NCBI GenBank assembly: GCA_013289825.1
Contig: JABCZF010000042.1
Coordinates: 1-34,645, forward strand
DNA from: Acidobacteriota bacterium
GTDB lineage: Bacteria; Acidobacteriota; Terriglobia; Acidiferrales; UBA7541
Direction: 5' to 3'
Length of the DNA stretch: 34,645 nt
Shown: one piece after another, positions 1 to 8,578 of the stretch
How positions within the stretch are numbered: position 1 is the stretch's first letter
Layout of the letters: every line of letters begins with the position of its first letter
Notes under the pieces: model-generated
What the model was told of the DNA's origin: nothing
The model's input: only the letters and a program-made list of their open reading frames with translations
Databases searched by the model: none
Position numbers and translations under genes: made by a program

Positions 1-127
1 CCTTCGGGTTGTGCTTGGAAAGCACCTTGGTAATCGCCGCTGTCAGGGTCGTCTTGCCATGGTCAATGTGACCAATCGTCCCGATGTTGCAATGCGGCTT
101 GCTGCGCTCGAATTTCTCCTTGGCCAT
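1..127 (-). CDS. tuf: Elongation factor Tu, N-terminal fragment (cut by window edge)
   Basis: Only the first 42 codons are present; the gene runs off the left edge. The translation begins MAKEKFERSKPHCNIGTIGH and continues into DHGKTTLTAAITKVL, the EF-Tu amino end with its GTP-binding P-loop (GHIDHGKT). EF-Tu delivers aminoacyl-tRNA to the ribosome. The ATG at 127-125 has a GAGGAG/AAGG ribosome-binding region just upstream. It is the last gene seen of the str operon, 52 nt after the fusA stop, on the same strand. The identification is secure; whether the rest of the gene is intact cannot be seen. Confidence 0.95.
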   Translation of the reverse strand, partial: MAKEKFERSKPHCNIGTIGHIDHGKTTLTAAITKVLSKHNPK

Positions 128-179
128 CGCCTTCTGCTCCTCAGTCGAATTCAGAAACCGACTAAATCAAAACCCCGTC

Positions 180-2474
180 TTACTTCTCGCCCTTCTGTTT
201 CTTGATCACTTCCTCGGCAAGCGCCGCGGGAAGTTCCGCGTAATGCGAAAAATGCATCGTAAATGTCGCGCGGCCCTGCGTGCGGCTGCGCAAATCCGTG
301 GCGTAGCCGAACATTTGCGCCAGCGGAACCTCCACGCGAATCACGTTGCTGCCCGCGCGGTTTTCCGTGCCCTGAATCGCCGAGCGCCGGGCGTTCAAAT
401 CGCCAAACACCGGCGGCATATATTCTTCCGGAACGACGACTTCCACCTTCATGATGGGCTCGAGCAACACGGGCTTGGCTCGCGCACAAGCTTCCTTGAA
501 TGCCATGGAACCCGCGATTTTGAAAGCCATTTCCGAACTGTCCACATCGTGGTAGCTGCCGTCGACCAAGACCACGGCGACATCCACCATGGTAAACCCC
601 GCCAAAATGCCGTTGTCCAAAGCTTCGCGGATGCCCGCTTCGATCGGCGCAATAAACTCGCGTGGAATCGATCCGCCCACCACCTTGTCAATGAACAGGA
701 AGCGGTGTTCTTTGTCGAATTTCCACTTGCCGCCGGAACCACCCGCGAACTGTTTCGCTATGGCGTCCAGTTCGTCGGTGGACATCTCATGCATATTCTC
801 ATGCGCGGCGCTGGGCATCGGATGCAGAACGATCTCGCAATGGCCGTACTGTCCGCGGCCGCCCGTCTGCTTGATGTATCTGCCTTCGGCTTCGGCTTTC
901 CTGCGAATCGTCTCGCGGTAGGCCACTTGAGGACGGCCCACATTGGCCTGCACGTTATATTCGCGCAGCATGCGGTCGACGATAATCTCCAGATGCAGCT
1001 CGCCCATGCCGGAGATCAGCGTCTGGCCGGTATCGGGCTCCGTCGAGACGCGGAACGTGGGGTCTTCCTGCGCGAGCCGTTGCATGGCCACACCCAGCTT
1101 GTCCTGATCCGCTTTCGTTTTCGGCTCGATGGCCACGGAGATAACCGGGGCGGGAAAATCGATCGATTCGAGAATCACCTGTTTGTGTTCATCGCAAAGA
1201 GTGTCGCCAGTGATAACGCTCTTCAAGCCCACGCATGCACAGATGTCTCCGGCATACACCGCATCAATCTCTTCGCGCTTGTTGGCATGCATTTGCAGTA
1301 GACGGCTGATGCGCTCCCGCGTGCGCTTCCCGGGGTTGTAAACATAGCTACCGGATTGCAGCACTCCGGAATAAACGCGAATGTAGGTGACGTGTCCGAC
1401 GAACGGGTCGGACATAATCTTGAAAGCCAGCGCAGAAAACGGCGCGTCATCCGCCGCGCGGCGCAACACCACTTCATCGTTCTCAGGATTCACGCCCTCG
1501 AGCGGCGGCACATCTACCGGGGACGGCAAGTAATCGACGACCGCATCGAGCAGCGGCTGAATACCCTTGTTTTTGAAGGCCGAGCCCGCCAGCACCGGAA
1601 CGATCTTCAAGAGCAGCGTGGATTTGCGGACCGACTTGCGCATCTCTTCGACGGAAAGCGTTCCTTCGGTCAAATATTTGTCGATCACTTCATCGTCGTG
1701 CTCGGCGATGTAGTCGACCATTTTGCCGCGGTGCTCGTCGTAGAAAGCCTTATCAATCGCCGAGGCCTTCAGCGCGGCGGCTACATCGGGCCGCGAATCG
1801 ACGAAGGCCTTGTCCCAAAGTTTCGCAACATCAAAAATCTCAAATTTCGCGCCGAGCGTTTCCTCGAGCCAGACAATCACCTTCTCTTCGATGAAATCGA
1901 TGATGCCGATGAAATACTCTTCGCGGCCGAGAGGAAACTGGAGAGGAACGGGGTGGGCCCCAAGGCGCTGGCGAATCGTGCGGATGACGTGGTCAAAATC
2001 CGCGCCGGTTCGGTCCATCTTGTTGACGAAACAGATGCGCGGTACGCGGTACTTGTCCGCTTGACGCCAAACCGTTTCCGACTGCGGCTGCACGCCAGCC
2101 ACGGAATCAAACACGCAAACCGCTCCGTCCAGAACGCGCAGCGAGCGTTCCACTTCCACCGTAAAATCCACGTGACCGGGCGTATCGATAATGTTGACGC
2201 GGTATTTCTTCCCGAAGCGGTCCCACGAAGCCGTGGTCGCAGCGCTGGTAATGGTGATCCCGCGCTCCCGCTCCTGCTCCATCCAATCCATGGTAGCGGT
2301 GCCTTCATCCACGGAGCCGATCTTGTACGTCACACCGGTATAGAACAGGATTCGCTCCGTCGACGTGGTTTTGCCCGCGTCAATGTGCGCCATAATACCG
2401 ATATTGCGCGTGTCTTCGAGTTTGAAAGCCCGTCCCATGATCTGCTGCGCCGCCCCTTTGGTTTCTGTAGCCAT
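180..2474 (-). CDS. fusA: Elongation factor G, unusually long
   Basis: This GTPase drives tRNA-mRNA translocation and, with ribosome recycling factor, splits the ribosome. The translation has the P-loop AHIDAGKT (residues 29-36), the switch II motif DTPGH (97-101), the NKMD specificity motif (151-154), SAFKNKG in the G domain (298-304) and the domain IV motif GGRGQYGH (538-545). At 764 residues it is about 60 longer than E. coli EF-G (704). By motif spacing the extra length is about 12 residues at the amino end, about 21 in the G' region (roughly 205-260) and about 30 in domain IV (roughly 552-590). The first ATG has only a weak ribosome-binding site; Met13 is an alternative start that would give a more typical amino end. 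It sits between rpsG and tuf, the classic str order. Confidence 0.96.
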   Translation of the reverse strand: MATETKGAAQQIMGRAFKLEDTRNIGIMAHIDAGKTTSTERILFYTGVTYKIGSVDEGTATMDWMEQERERGITITSAATTASWDRFGKKYRVNIIDTPGHVDFTVEVERSLRVLDGAVCVFDSVAGVQPQSETVWRQADKYRVPRICFVNKMDRTGADFDHVIRTIRQRLGAHPVPLQFPLGREEYFIGIIDFIEEKVIVWLEETLGAKFEIFDVAKLWDKAFVDSRPDVAAALKASAIDKAFYDEHRGKMVDYIAEHDDEVIDKYLTEGTLSVEEMRKSVRKSTLLLKIVPVLAGSAFKNKGIQPLLDAVVDYLPSPVDVPPLEGVNPENDEVVLRRAADDAPFSALAFKIMSDPFVGHVTYIRVYSGVLQSGSYVYNPGKRTRERISRLLQMHANKREEIDAVYAGDICACVGLKSVITGDTLCDEHKQVILESIDFPAPVISVAIEPKTKADQDKLGVAMQRLAQEDPTFRVSTEPDTGQTLISGMGELHLEIIVDRMLREYNVQANVGRPQVAYRETIRRKAEAEGRYIKQTGGRGQYGHCEIVLHPMPSAAHENMHEMSTDELDAIAKQFAGGSGGKWKFDKEHRFLFIDKVVGGSIPREFIAPIEAGIREALDNGILAGFTMVDVAVVLVDGSYHDVDSSEMAFKIAGSMAFKEACARAKPVLLEPIMKVEVVVPEEYMPPVFGDLNARRSAIQGTENRAGSNVIRVEVPLAQMFGYATDLRSRTQGRATFTMHFSHYAELPAALAEEVIKKQKGEK

Positions 2475-2490
2475 TACAATTTCTTTTCGT

Positions 2491-2540
2491 CAGTCCTTAC
2501 CAGCATCCTTGCCAGCGACCTACCAGCGACCTACCAGCGA
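2491..2540. repeat. Degenerate 11-bp tandem repeat across the rpsG stop codon
   Basis: On the plus strand, units of the form cagcgacctac repeat head to tail. Two are exact (2513-2523 and 2524-2534); one degenerate copy lies on the far side (2501-2512) and a shorter one beyond it (2491-2500). The array covers the end of rpsG, its stop codon (2531-2533) and most of the gap to fusA. It looks like local slippage duplication. It could change the spacing or structure between the two genes. Confidence 0.75.
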
Positions 2541-3001
2541 TAGTGCGCGAAGGCCTTGTTAGCTTCCGCCATGCGGTGAACGTCTTCCTTCTTCTTGATG
2601 GCGCCGCCGCGAGCATTGGCCGCGTCGATCAACTCATCCGCGAGCCTATCGATCATGGTCTTGCCTGCGCGCTCGCGCGAATACTGCAAAAGCCATCGAA
2701 TGGCCAACGACTGCCGCCGGAAGGGATTTACTTCCACCGGAACCTGATAGTTCGCGCCGCCAACTCGTCGCGTCTTGACTTCCAGCGTGGGCTTCACGTT
2801 CTCGATGGCTTTCTTGAAAATCTTCAAAGCATCGTCGTTGGTCTTCTTGGCCACCTGATCCATGGCGCCGTAAAACACGCGCTGCGCCGTCGACTTCTTG
2901 CCTTCCCACATCATCGAGCAGATGAACTTCTCCACGATGTCGCTGGCATAGACCGGGTCGGTCGCTTGTATCCGCCGGAAAACAAGTCCTTTGCGTGGCA
3001 T
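2531..3001 (-). CDS. rpsG: 30S ribosomal protein S7
   Basis: The 156-residue product begins MPRKGLVFRRIQATDPVYAS and contains the S7 features GKKSTAQRVFYGAMD, RRVGGANYQVPVEV and a C-terminal DVHRMAEANKAFAHYRW. S7 nucleates assembly of the 30S head and, in E. coli, represses its own operon; that regulation is family knowledge and is not shown here. The length matches the family. The start is ATG with an AAGGAG-like sequence upstream. It lies 60 nt downstream of rpsL and 56 nt upstream of fusA in one transcription unit. Confidence 0.98.
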   Translation of the reverse strand: MPRKGLVFRRIQATDPVYASDIVEKFICSMMWEGKKSTAQRVFYGAMDQVAKKTNDDALKIFKKAIENVKPTLEVKTRRVGGANYQVPVEVNPFRRQSLAIRWLLQYSRERAGKTMIDRLADELIDAANARGGAIKKKEDVHRMAEANKAFAHYRW

Positions 3002-3061
3002 TGCTCTTTATCGCTCCTTACAGAATCTTTTCACTTCACTGGCAATTTCTATGAAGACGTT

Positions 3062-3448
3062 TTACTTCGCTTGCGCAGCCTTTGGCCGCTTCGCGCCGTA
3101 CTTGGAACGTCCCTGCTTGCGATTCTCGACGCCAGCAGCGTCCAGCGTTCCGCGCACGATGTGATACCGCACTCCCGGCAAATCCTTTACGCGCCCGCCG
3201 CGCACCAAAACGATCGAGTGCTCCTGCAAGTTGTGCCCGATGCCGGGAATGTAGGTGGTGACTTCCACGGAATTCGTCAAACGCACGCGCGCCACTTTGC
3301 GCAAAGCCGAGTTCGGTTTCTTCGGCGTCTGCGTGTACACGCGAATGCACACACCACGTTTCTCCGGGCACCCGGCTAGCGCCGGCGACTTGGTCTTAAC
3401 CAAAACCTTCTCACGTCCCATACGTACTAGTTGCGAAAACGTCGGCAC
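3062..3448 (-). CDS. rpsL: 30S ribosomal protein S12 (GTG start)
   Basis: S12 lines the decoding centre and is the target of streptomycin-resistance mutations. The 128-residue protein has KRGVCIRVYTQTPKKPNSA and RGGRVKDLPGVRYHIVRG. The lysines of TPKKPNS and VKDLPG, the usual streptomycin-resistance sites, are both wild type. The start is GTG at 3448-3446 with AGAGGA five bases upstream, giving MPTFSQLVRMGREK, which fits the family amino end; the later ATG at codon 10 would delete conserved residues. It is the first gene of the str operon and follows a long leader. Confidence 0.97.
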   Translation of the reverse strand: MPTFSQLVRMGREKVLVKTKSPALAGCPEKRGVCIRVYTQTPKKPNSALRKVARVRLTNSVEVTTYIPGIGHNLQEHSIVLVRGGRVKDLPGVRYHIVRGTLDAAGVENRKQGRSKYGAKRPKAAQAK

Positions 3449-3804
3449 AGTCGTCCTCTTCTATGTGTGACCACACCACAGTCACCATGTGCGCGCAAAA
3501 TTCCCCGTGGCTCTCGCAAGGCGCGCAAACAAAAATGCGCGAGAGCACACATCTGTGCTGAAAGGTCTACTGCGAATCCGGAGATACAACCAGCAAGATA
3601 CTCCGTACGCACTCCAGAAGGCAGAACTACACTTCTGGCTTCATTTCGGAGAGGCTTACTCGGCTTTGCGGGGCTGGCGCCCCATTCCGGCCGCTCTTCT
3701 GTCCCATTCCGTCTTACAATGTTCCGGGACCGAAGATATTTCCCTTCCAACCCACTCGACCGCATAGCGGTCGCCCTCGTCAGAGTAGAAACACCCCCGA
3801 CAAA
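3449..3804 (-). promoter_or_regulatory. Long structured 5' leader of the str operon
   Basis: From the predicted transcription start (about 3804) to the rpsL GTG there are about 355 nt with no convincing gene. Hairpins, in plus-strand coordinates and in transcript order, are 3773-3757 (7 bp, 3-nt loop), 3683-3670 (5 bp, 4-nt loop), 3638-3614 (7 bp, 11-nt loop) and 3559-3544 (6 bp, tetraloop). An 8-bp pairing, 3546-3539 with 3517-3510, shares bases 3544-3546 with the last hairpin, so the two structures compete. The stems are read directly from the sequence; a regulatory role is inference. Confidence 0.5.
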
Positions 3805-3810
3805 ACGTAA

Positions 3811-3839
3811 ATTATAAGGAAAAGTACGTGCTCTGTCAA
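3811..3839 (-). promoter_or_regulatory. Consensus sigma-70 promoter of the str operon
   Basis: On the minus strand this reads TTGACA (3839-3834), a 17-bp spacer, then TATAAT (3816-3811), an exact match to the bacterial housekeeping consensus at both hexamers. It faces rpsL, and transcription should start near 3804. A perfect promoter fits a highly expressed ribosomal operon. Confidence 0.88.
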
Positions 3840-4015
3840 ATTTCTTTCACGAGCCCACAAGCCCCCAGTGGAAATCGGGCACTTGCGGCCCTCCCAATTC
3901 GACCAGAACCAAACGGACGGCCGCAAACCGAACCCCGTCAGTCGGCCATCCCAAAATGCGCAGTTTTCGCGCGCCAACTTCCCATGGCTCCTTTAAGTAA
4001 TTGATAATAATTAAC

Positions 4016-5548
4016 TTAGTTCGGAGGCGCGTCTTTTTTTTCGATGTCCGCGTAGGCCTTGGGCCACAAGCCAAAGGCCTTCAGCATGGCATCCTCATGC
4101 TGCCCAACCAACATTTTGACCGTCTTTTCGGCAGACCACGGCGAAGCAAACCGCTCCGGGCGGTCCGCAATCCAGTACGCCGTAAGGGCCATCAAGGTGG
4201 CGTCTTGCGCCAAAACATCTGGTTTTACGGCCTCCAGTGCGTCCGCCGCCGAATGGTGCGTAAATTTATATTCCGGCGAATCCTGATCCATGTTGATCCC
4301 CGGCAAACCCGCCATCGAAAAAGGAAGCGTGTCCGTGCCATCTTCCACCTTGTCGTCTACTTTGACCTCGCGAATTTCCGCGAGCGCTGAAGCAAACGGT
4401 TTGAAGGCCTCTACCAAGTCGTCGCGGCCCCCTAGTTGAAAGGATCTGACCGGACCTTGGCCGTTGTCCAAAATCAAGCTGCCCAGATGATTGGCCATCT
4501 CAGCCTGATGCTGCTTCACATACGCGAACGATCCATCCAGCCCCTGTTCTTCTCCAGTGAACAAAACGAATCGAATGGTGCGTCGAGGTCTCATCCCACT
4601 GCGCATAATGGCGTCGGCCGCTCCCAGCGCGCAGCTCGAGCCCATCCCATTGTCAGTCGCTCCTTCGGAAAGATCCCACGAATCCAAATGCCCACCCACC
4701 ACAAGCACCTGCTCCGGATTTTCACGCCCGCGAATTTCGCCCACCACGTTCGCGCTCTCCACCGGCCCGCTGGAAAAAGTATTTTGCACATTGAAATGCA
4801 CTCGCGGCCCCAGCCCGCGCGCAATGTATCGCTCCAACTGCCCCTGGTCTTCCGCCGTCATCGAAACGACCGGCACGGCGAAGTCAGCATCGAAGCCCAG
4901 AATTCCTGTGTGCGTCAGGTTCATTCCCGCGGCAGTCCCACCGCCTTGCCCGCCGATCACCGCAATCGCGCCCACTTTGCCCGCAGCCCTCAGAAAATCG
5001 CCAAATTGCGCGAACATTTGAATAGAACTTTTGTTCGGCTCGCCGCGCGTCACCACCAGTGCGACCTTGCCCGAAAATCGCGTCATGTTTTTCATTTCGC
5101 CGTCGAGGTCGAACATGTTCACAGTGACGACTTCGCCGTCGGCGCCGCCAGCAGCAGTCGAGCCTGTCCAACCCATCGCGTCCACATGCAGCGGCCGGCG
5201 AATCGGCGTCAACAATTCCGCCTGCGCCGCGCCTCGCGTCCACCCACGCCACAATTGCCACTGTTCCGCGTGGACATTCTCCAGCCCCATGGCGCGCATC
5301 TTCGCCACGCCCCATTCCACAGCTCTGTGCGCCTGGGGCGACCCCGTCAAACGCGCGCCCACGTCATCACTCAACTCGGTCAGGTATTGAAACGCATGAG
5401 AATCCAGCATCCCCTCCCCCGCAATTCTCACAAGAGCGGGCTTGGTTCCATCTTCATTGGGTCCCTTTGGGGCGGACTTATCCTCGGCCGGCACAGCCAG
5501 CGCGGCCACCAGCGTTACCGCTGCAATTCCTCCGAAAATCTTTCGCAT
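4016..5548 (-). CDS. Exported M28-family zinc aminopeptidase/carboxypeptidase
   Basis: The protein (510 residues from the chosen start) begins with a signal peptide, MRKIFGGIAAVTLVAALAVPA, so it should act outside the cytoplasm. A PA-like insert (around GEVVTVNMFDLDGEM to AIAVIGGQGGG) precedes the M28 catalytic core. Zinc-site motifs are present in order: GGHLDSWD, GATDNGMG, FTGEEQG, a following LDNGQG, and KFTHHSAADAL. These keep the His, Asp, Glu and His ligands expected of an active two-zinc exopeptidase. The reading frame stays open upstream to 5686, but ATG 5548 has a GGAG-type site and starts exactly at the signal peptide. It ends about 175 bp before the str promoter on the same strand. 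Substrate is unknown. Confidence 0.88.
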   Translation of the reverse strand: MRKIFGGIAAVTLVAALAVPAEDKSAPKGPNEDGTKPALVRIAGEGMLDSHAFQYLTELSDDVGARLTGSPQAHRAVEWGVAKMRAMGLENVHAEQWQLWRGWTRGAAQAELLTPIRRPLHVDAMGWTGSTAAGGADGEVVTVNMFDLDGEMKNMTRFSGKVALVVTRGEPNKSSIQMFAQFGDFLRAAGKVGAIAVIGGQGGGTAAGMNLTHTGILGFDADFAVPVVSMTAEDQGQLERYIARGLGPRVHFNVQNTFSSGPVESANVVGEIRGRENPEQVLVVGGHLDSWDLSEGATDNGMGSSCALGAADAIMRSGMRPRRTIRFVLFTGEEQGLDGSFAYVKQHQAEMANHLGSLILDNGQGPVRSFQLGGRDDLVEAFKPFASALAEIREVKVDDKVEDGTDTLPFSMAGLPGINMDQDSPEYKFTHHSAADALEAVKPDVLAQDATLMALTAYWIADRPERFASPWSAEKTVKMLVGQHEDAMLKAFGLWPKAYADIEKKDAPPN

Positions 5549-5748
5549 TCCCCGTTTCTCCCTGCGCCTTCCGAGATTCCGCGCACAAGACTCTACCATG
5601 CCAAATTGACGCGCCAGCCCCAAAACTGCTTCGCCAAACCTGATGCCTTTGGCCGATGGCCAGACGCGCTCGTGTATAGCCAGCAACGAGGATTCAGGCG
5701 CTGCTTTACGCGACTTCTCTCTCGCCCTACACTGCCTCGGAGGCCCTC

Positions 5749-7779
5749 TTGAACGCTACTCGCTTTTTTTCCTCCGCGCTCCCCATCGCCGCGTCTTTAT
5801 GCTTTCTGAGCGCGCCCGCTACCAGGCTGGCGCAAACCACGCAGCAAAAGCCCGCTGAAAAACTTCCGGAGAAAATTCAGGAAAAAGACCAAGAAAAATC
5901 TGCAGCCAAGTCCCCACCCAAAATTCCCGCCGAGGTCGAACTCCTCGAAACCCGCATGCGCTTTGAAACCGACGGTTCAAGCCGCAAAGAAGTCCACGCC
6001 CGCGTCAAAATCAACGACGAACTGGGCGCCCGCCAATTCGCCCGCCTCAATTTCGACTTCAATCGCACCTTCGAACAAATTGAGATTCCGCTCGTGCGCA
6101 TCACGCACCCAAGCGGCGGAGTAGTGGACGTCCTCCCCGGCGCCATCACCGACAATCCCGATCCCGCCGTTGTCAGCGCCCCCGCCTATCAAGATGTCCG
6201 CGTCAAATCCGTGCGCATCCTCGGCCTCGAGCCCGACGACGCGCTCGAATATCGCGTCATCACTACGGTATCGCATCATCCTCTGGCCCCCGACATTTGG
6301 CTCGAGCACACCTTTGACCGCTCCGGTGTCGTCATCAAGCAAGTCTTCGATCTCGATCTACCCTGTTCGCGCCTCAAAGACTCGCCGGACCTTCGCCGCA
6401 TCGCGATGGACGTCACCATTCCTGCCGATGAGCCGCAGCAAACCGTTTCCGACCGCTGTGTTTTCCGGTGGCATGTCTCGCTCCCTGTGTCCTCCGCCGA
6501 AAGAAGCGCGGACAAGAGTAGCGATACAAATCAGCGTCCAGACGTCACCCTGAGCTCATTCCTCGTCTGGGGAGTCTTTTTAGAGCGCTTCGCCCAACTT
6601 ATTCATCCGGCCGAAGCGCCACAAACCGTCTCCGACAAAGCGCTAGCCCTCACGGCAACTCTTCTGAAGCCCCAGGATAAACTCGAGGCCCTCTACCGTT
6701 TCGTTTCAGAAAAAGTGGCCACCATCGACTTGCCTCTGGGCGCCACTGGTTTTCGAACACGCCCGCCTGCGGATATTCTTACCTCCGGCTACGCAACGCC
6801 CGAGGACAAATTCGTCCTCCTCGCCAGCCTGGCTTCGTCGGTCGATCTTCAACTGGAAGCGGGACTGGCCGGAAGTTCCGAAGATTTGCAAAAGCGACTG
6901 CCAACCCCTGCTCTTTTTACGCGTATCCTCACCATGTGGGGCACCAGGGTTTGGTGTGACGCGAGCCTTGAGGTGGCCCCGTTCGGGCTCCTCCCTCTTG
7001 GGCTTCGGGGCAAACAGGCTCTTTGGCTTCGCAAAGTTCCAAACTGTGGTCCCACGGCGGACTGTCTGTACCCTTTCTGGGCCGCCATTCCGGACGAGCT
7101 ACCCTTCGCGGCTTTCCAGAAGGTTCAAGTGAACGCGAGCCTCGCTCCCGAAGGGACGCTCAAAGCGAAACTTAATTACACAACTCGTGGCGACAATGAA
7201 CTGCTTCTTCGCGTTGCGTTTCACAAAACGCCAAAAGAAAACTGGAAGAATGTCGCCGAGCTCCTGGCGCTTTCCGACGGTTTCCGCGGCCAAATCGCGA
7301 ACGTGACAGCATCCGATCCCTATGCAACACACGATCCCTTCACTGTCGCGTACGAGATCACGCAACCAAAATTTGTGGACTGGTCAAAAAAGCCACTTCG
7401 CATCCCGGCGATTTTGCCCCTGCTTGGACTTCCCGACGCGCCAACGAAAACAGCGCCCGGCGCGGCCGCCAGCCCCATCGACCTGGGCACGCCGCTCGAT
7501 GTCGAAGTAAGCGCGACGGTTCATCTTCCCGCCGGCACCACCGCCCACATCCCCACAGGCACGTCCGTCCAGCGCGACTTCGCCACCTACGTTTCGCAAT
7601 ACTCCGCGAAAGACGCCACGCTCACCGCTTCCCGCCATCTAAATTTTATTCTGAAGAAAATCCCCGCCGACCGCGCCGCCGATTACAACGCCTTCCTCCG
7701 CGCTGTCCAAAACGACGAATCGCAAGTCTTCACCCTCGAACGCGCTGACACAACTCCTCCGGCCCCCAAAAAGCCTTAA
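5749..7779 (+). CDS. Exported DUF3857 / degenerate transglutaminase-like protein
   Basis: This 676-residue protein has a signal peptide (MNATRFFSSALPIAASLCFLSAP), then a Lys/Glu/Pro-rich linker, a DUF3857 beta-sandwich (about 70-260), a transglutaminase-like domain (about 290-430) and a C-terminal beta-rich region. The start is TTG at 5749, chosen because GGAGG lies five bases upstream (5739-5743). In active relatives the catalytic Cys sits in a GYGDCKDK-like motif. Here the matching stretch is GYATPEDK (347-354), with Pro351 in its place. The expected His region reads LFTRILT without a His, while the Asp (WCD, Asp404) remains. It therefore probably binds rather than cleaves. The partner is unknown. 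It is divergent from the M28 peptidase. Confidence 0.8.
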   Translation: MNATRFFSSALPIAASLCFLSAPATRLAQTTQQKPAEKLPEKIQEKDQEKSAAKSPPKIPAEVELLETRMRFETDGSSRKEVHARVKINDELGARQFARLNFDFNRTFEQIEIPLVRITHPSGGVVDVLPGAITDNPDPAVVSAPAYQDVRVKSVRILGLEPDDALEYRVITTVSHHPLAPDIWLEHTFDRSGVVIKQVFDLDLPCSRLKDSPDLRRIAMDVTIPADEPQQTVSDRCVFRWHVSLPVSSAERSADKSSDTNQRPDVTLSSFLVWGVFLERFAQLIHPAEAPQTVSDKALALTATLLKPQDKLEALYRFVSEKVATIDLPLGATGFRTRPPADILTSGYATPEDKFVLLASLASSVDLQLEAGLAGSSEDLQKRLPTPALFTRILTMWGTRVWCDASLEVAPFGLLPLGLRGKQALWLRKVPNCGPTADCLYPFWAAIPDELPFAAFQKVQVNASLAPEGTLKAKLNYTTRGDNELLLRVAFHKTPKENWKNVAELLALSDGFRGQIANVTASDPYATHDPFTVAYEITQPKFVDWSKKPLRIPAILPLLGLPDAPTKTAPGAAASPIDLGTPLDVEVSATVHLPAGTTAHIPTGTSVQRDFATYVSQYSAKDATLTASRHLNFILKKIPADRAADYNAFLRAVQNDESQVFTLERADTTPPAPKKP

Positions 7780-7894
7780 GTTTTTCTTAGTTTTGCCGTA
7801 AGGACAGAAAGACTACTGTGAATCCTTCTAGAGCGTGGTTCTCACTACTCCGTGACCTCTGTCCAAATCTGCTTCCCGTAGTTCTCGACTTCAT

Positions 7895-8470
7895 TCACTT
7901 GATCTGCATCACTTCTTTCTCTTTCGCGGCACTCAGATCCTCTATCTTCTTGGTTTCCGAGTGGGAGAGTTTTTCCAGTTCGTCCAGCGCCCGCTTTTTC
8001 TCGTCTTCGCTGATCTTCTTTTCTTTCTCCAGCTTCTCGATGGCTTCCTTCAGGTCCCGCCGAATATTCCGCACCGCCGTTCTGTGATTTTCGAGCACCT
8101 TATGCAGTTGCTTCACCAAGTCCTTGCGTCGCTCTTCGGTCAGCGAAGGAATCGGCACGCGCACGACTTTGCCGTCATTCGTAGGATTCAGCCCCAAATC
8201 GGCCGTACGAATCGCCTTGTCGATCAAAGCCACCGCGCTCGGATCCCACGGCGCGATCACGATCATTGTGGGGTCCGGCACGGTCATGCTGCCCAGCTGA
8301 TTCACCGGCATCGGCGTGCCGTGATAATCCACGCGAACGTTGTCCAGCAGCGTGGCGTTCGCACGGCCGGTGCGAATCGTCGCCAGCTCCTTGCGAAAAT
8401 CATCCACTGCTTTTTCCATCCTCGTTCTTGCGGCCGCCAGTGCCTGCGGCGTGTTCTCAAAAGTCGTCAT
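7895..8470 (-). CDS. frr: Ribosome recycling factor
   Basis: The 191-residue product releases ribosomes after termination together with EF-G. It has the RRF signatures FRKELATIRTGRANATLLDNVRVDYHG and PIPSLTEERRKDLVKQLHK, followed by the long charged helix ending KEKKISEDEKKRALDELEKLS. The length is close to the usual 185. The start is ATG with GAGG five bases upstream. It lies 108 bp downstream of pyrH on the same strand, the usual tsf-pyrH-frr order, and converges with the DUF3857 gene. Confidence 0.97.
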   Translation of the reverse strand: MTTFENTPQALAAARTRMEKAVDDFRKELATIRTGRANATLLDNVRVDYHGTPMPVNQLGSMTVPDPTMIVIAPWDPSAVALIDKAIRTADLGLNPTNDGKVVRVPIPSLTEERRKDLVKQLHKVLENHRTAVRNIRRDLKEAIEKLEKEKKISEDEKKRALDELEKLSHSETKKIEDLSAAKEKEVMQIK

Positions 8471-8578
8471 AGCGTCCTCGGCTCAAAAAAACCAGGTAAT
8501 TCGTTTAAGATCCTTCCGCTTCGAGTTTCCAGTTTCATTGGTCATCGAAAAAATGGATTTGGTGGCTTCCGTCGGAAT

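Noticed and set aside
84..2543. Two long plus-strand ORFs (405 and 395 codons) opposite fusA
   Set aside because: They are fully antisense to a clearly coding, conserved EF-G gene, have no recognisable domain, and arise from GC-rich codon usage.
3427..3817. Small ORFs on both strands within the str leader
   Set aside because: They overlap the rpsL start or the promoter, have no ribosome-binding site and no family resemblance.
4436..5752. 438-codon plus-strand ORF opposite the M28 peptidase
   Set aside because: It is antisense to a gene with intact zinc motifs and has a His/Arg-rich composition typical of shadow frames.
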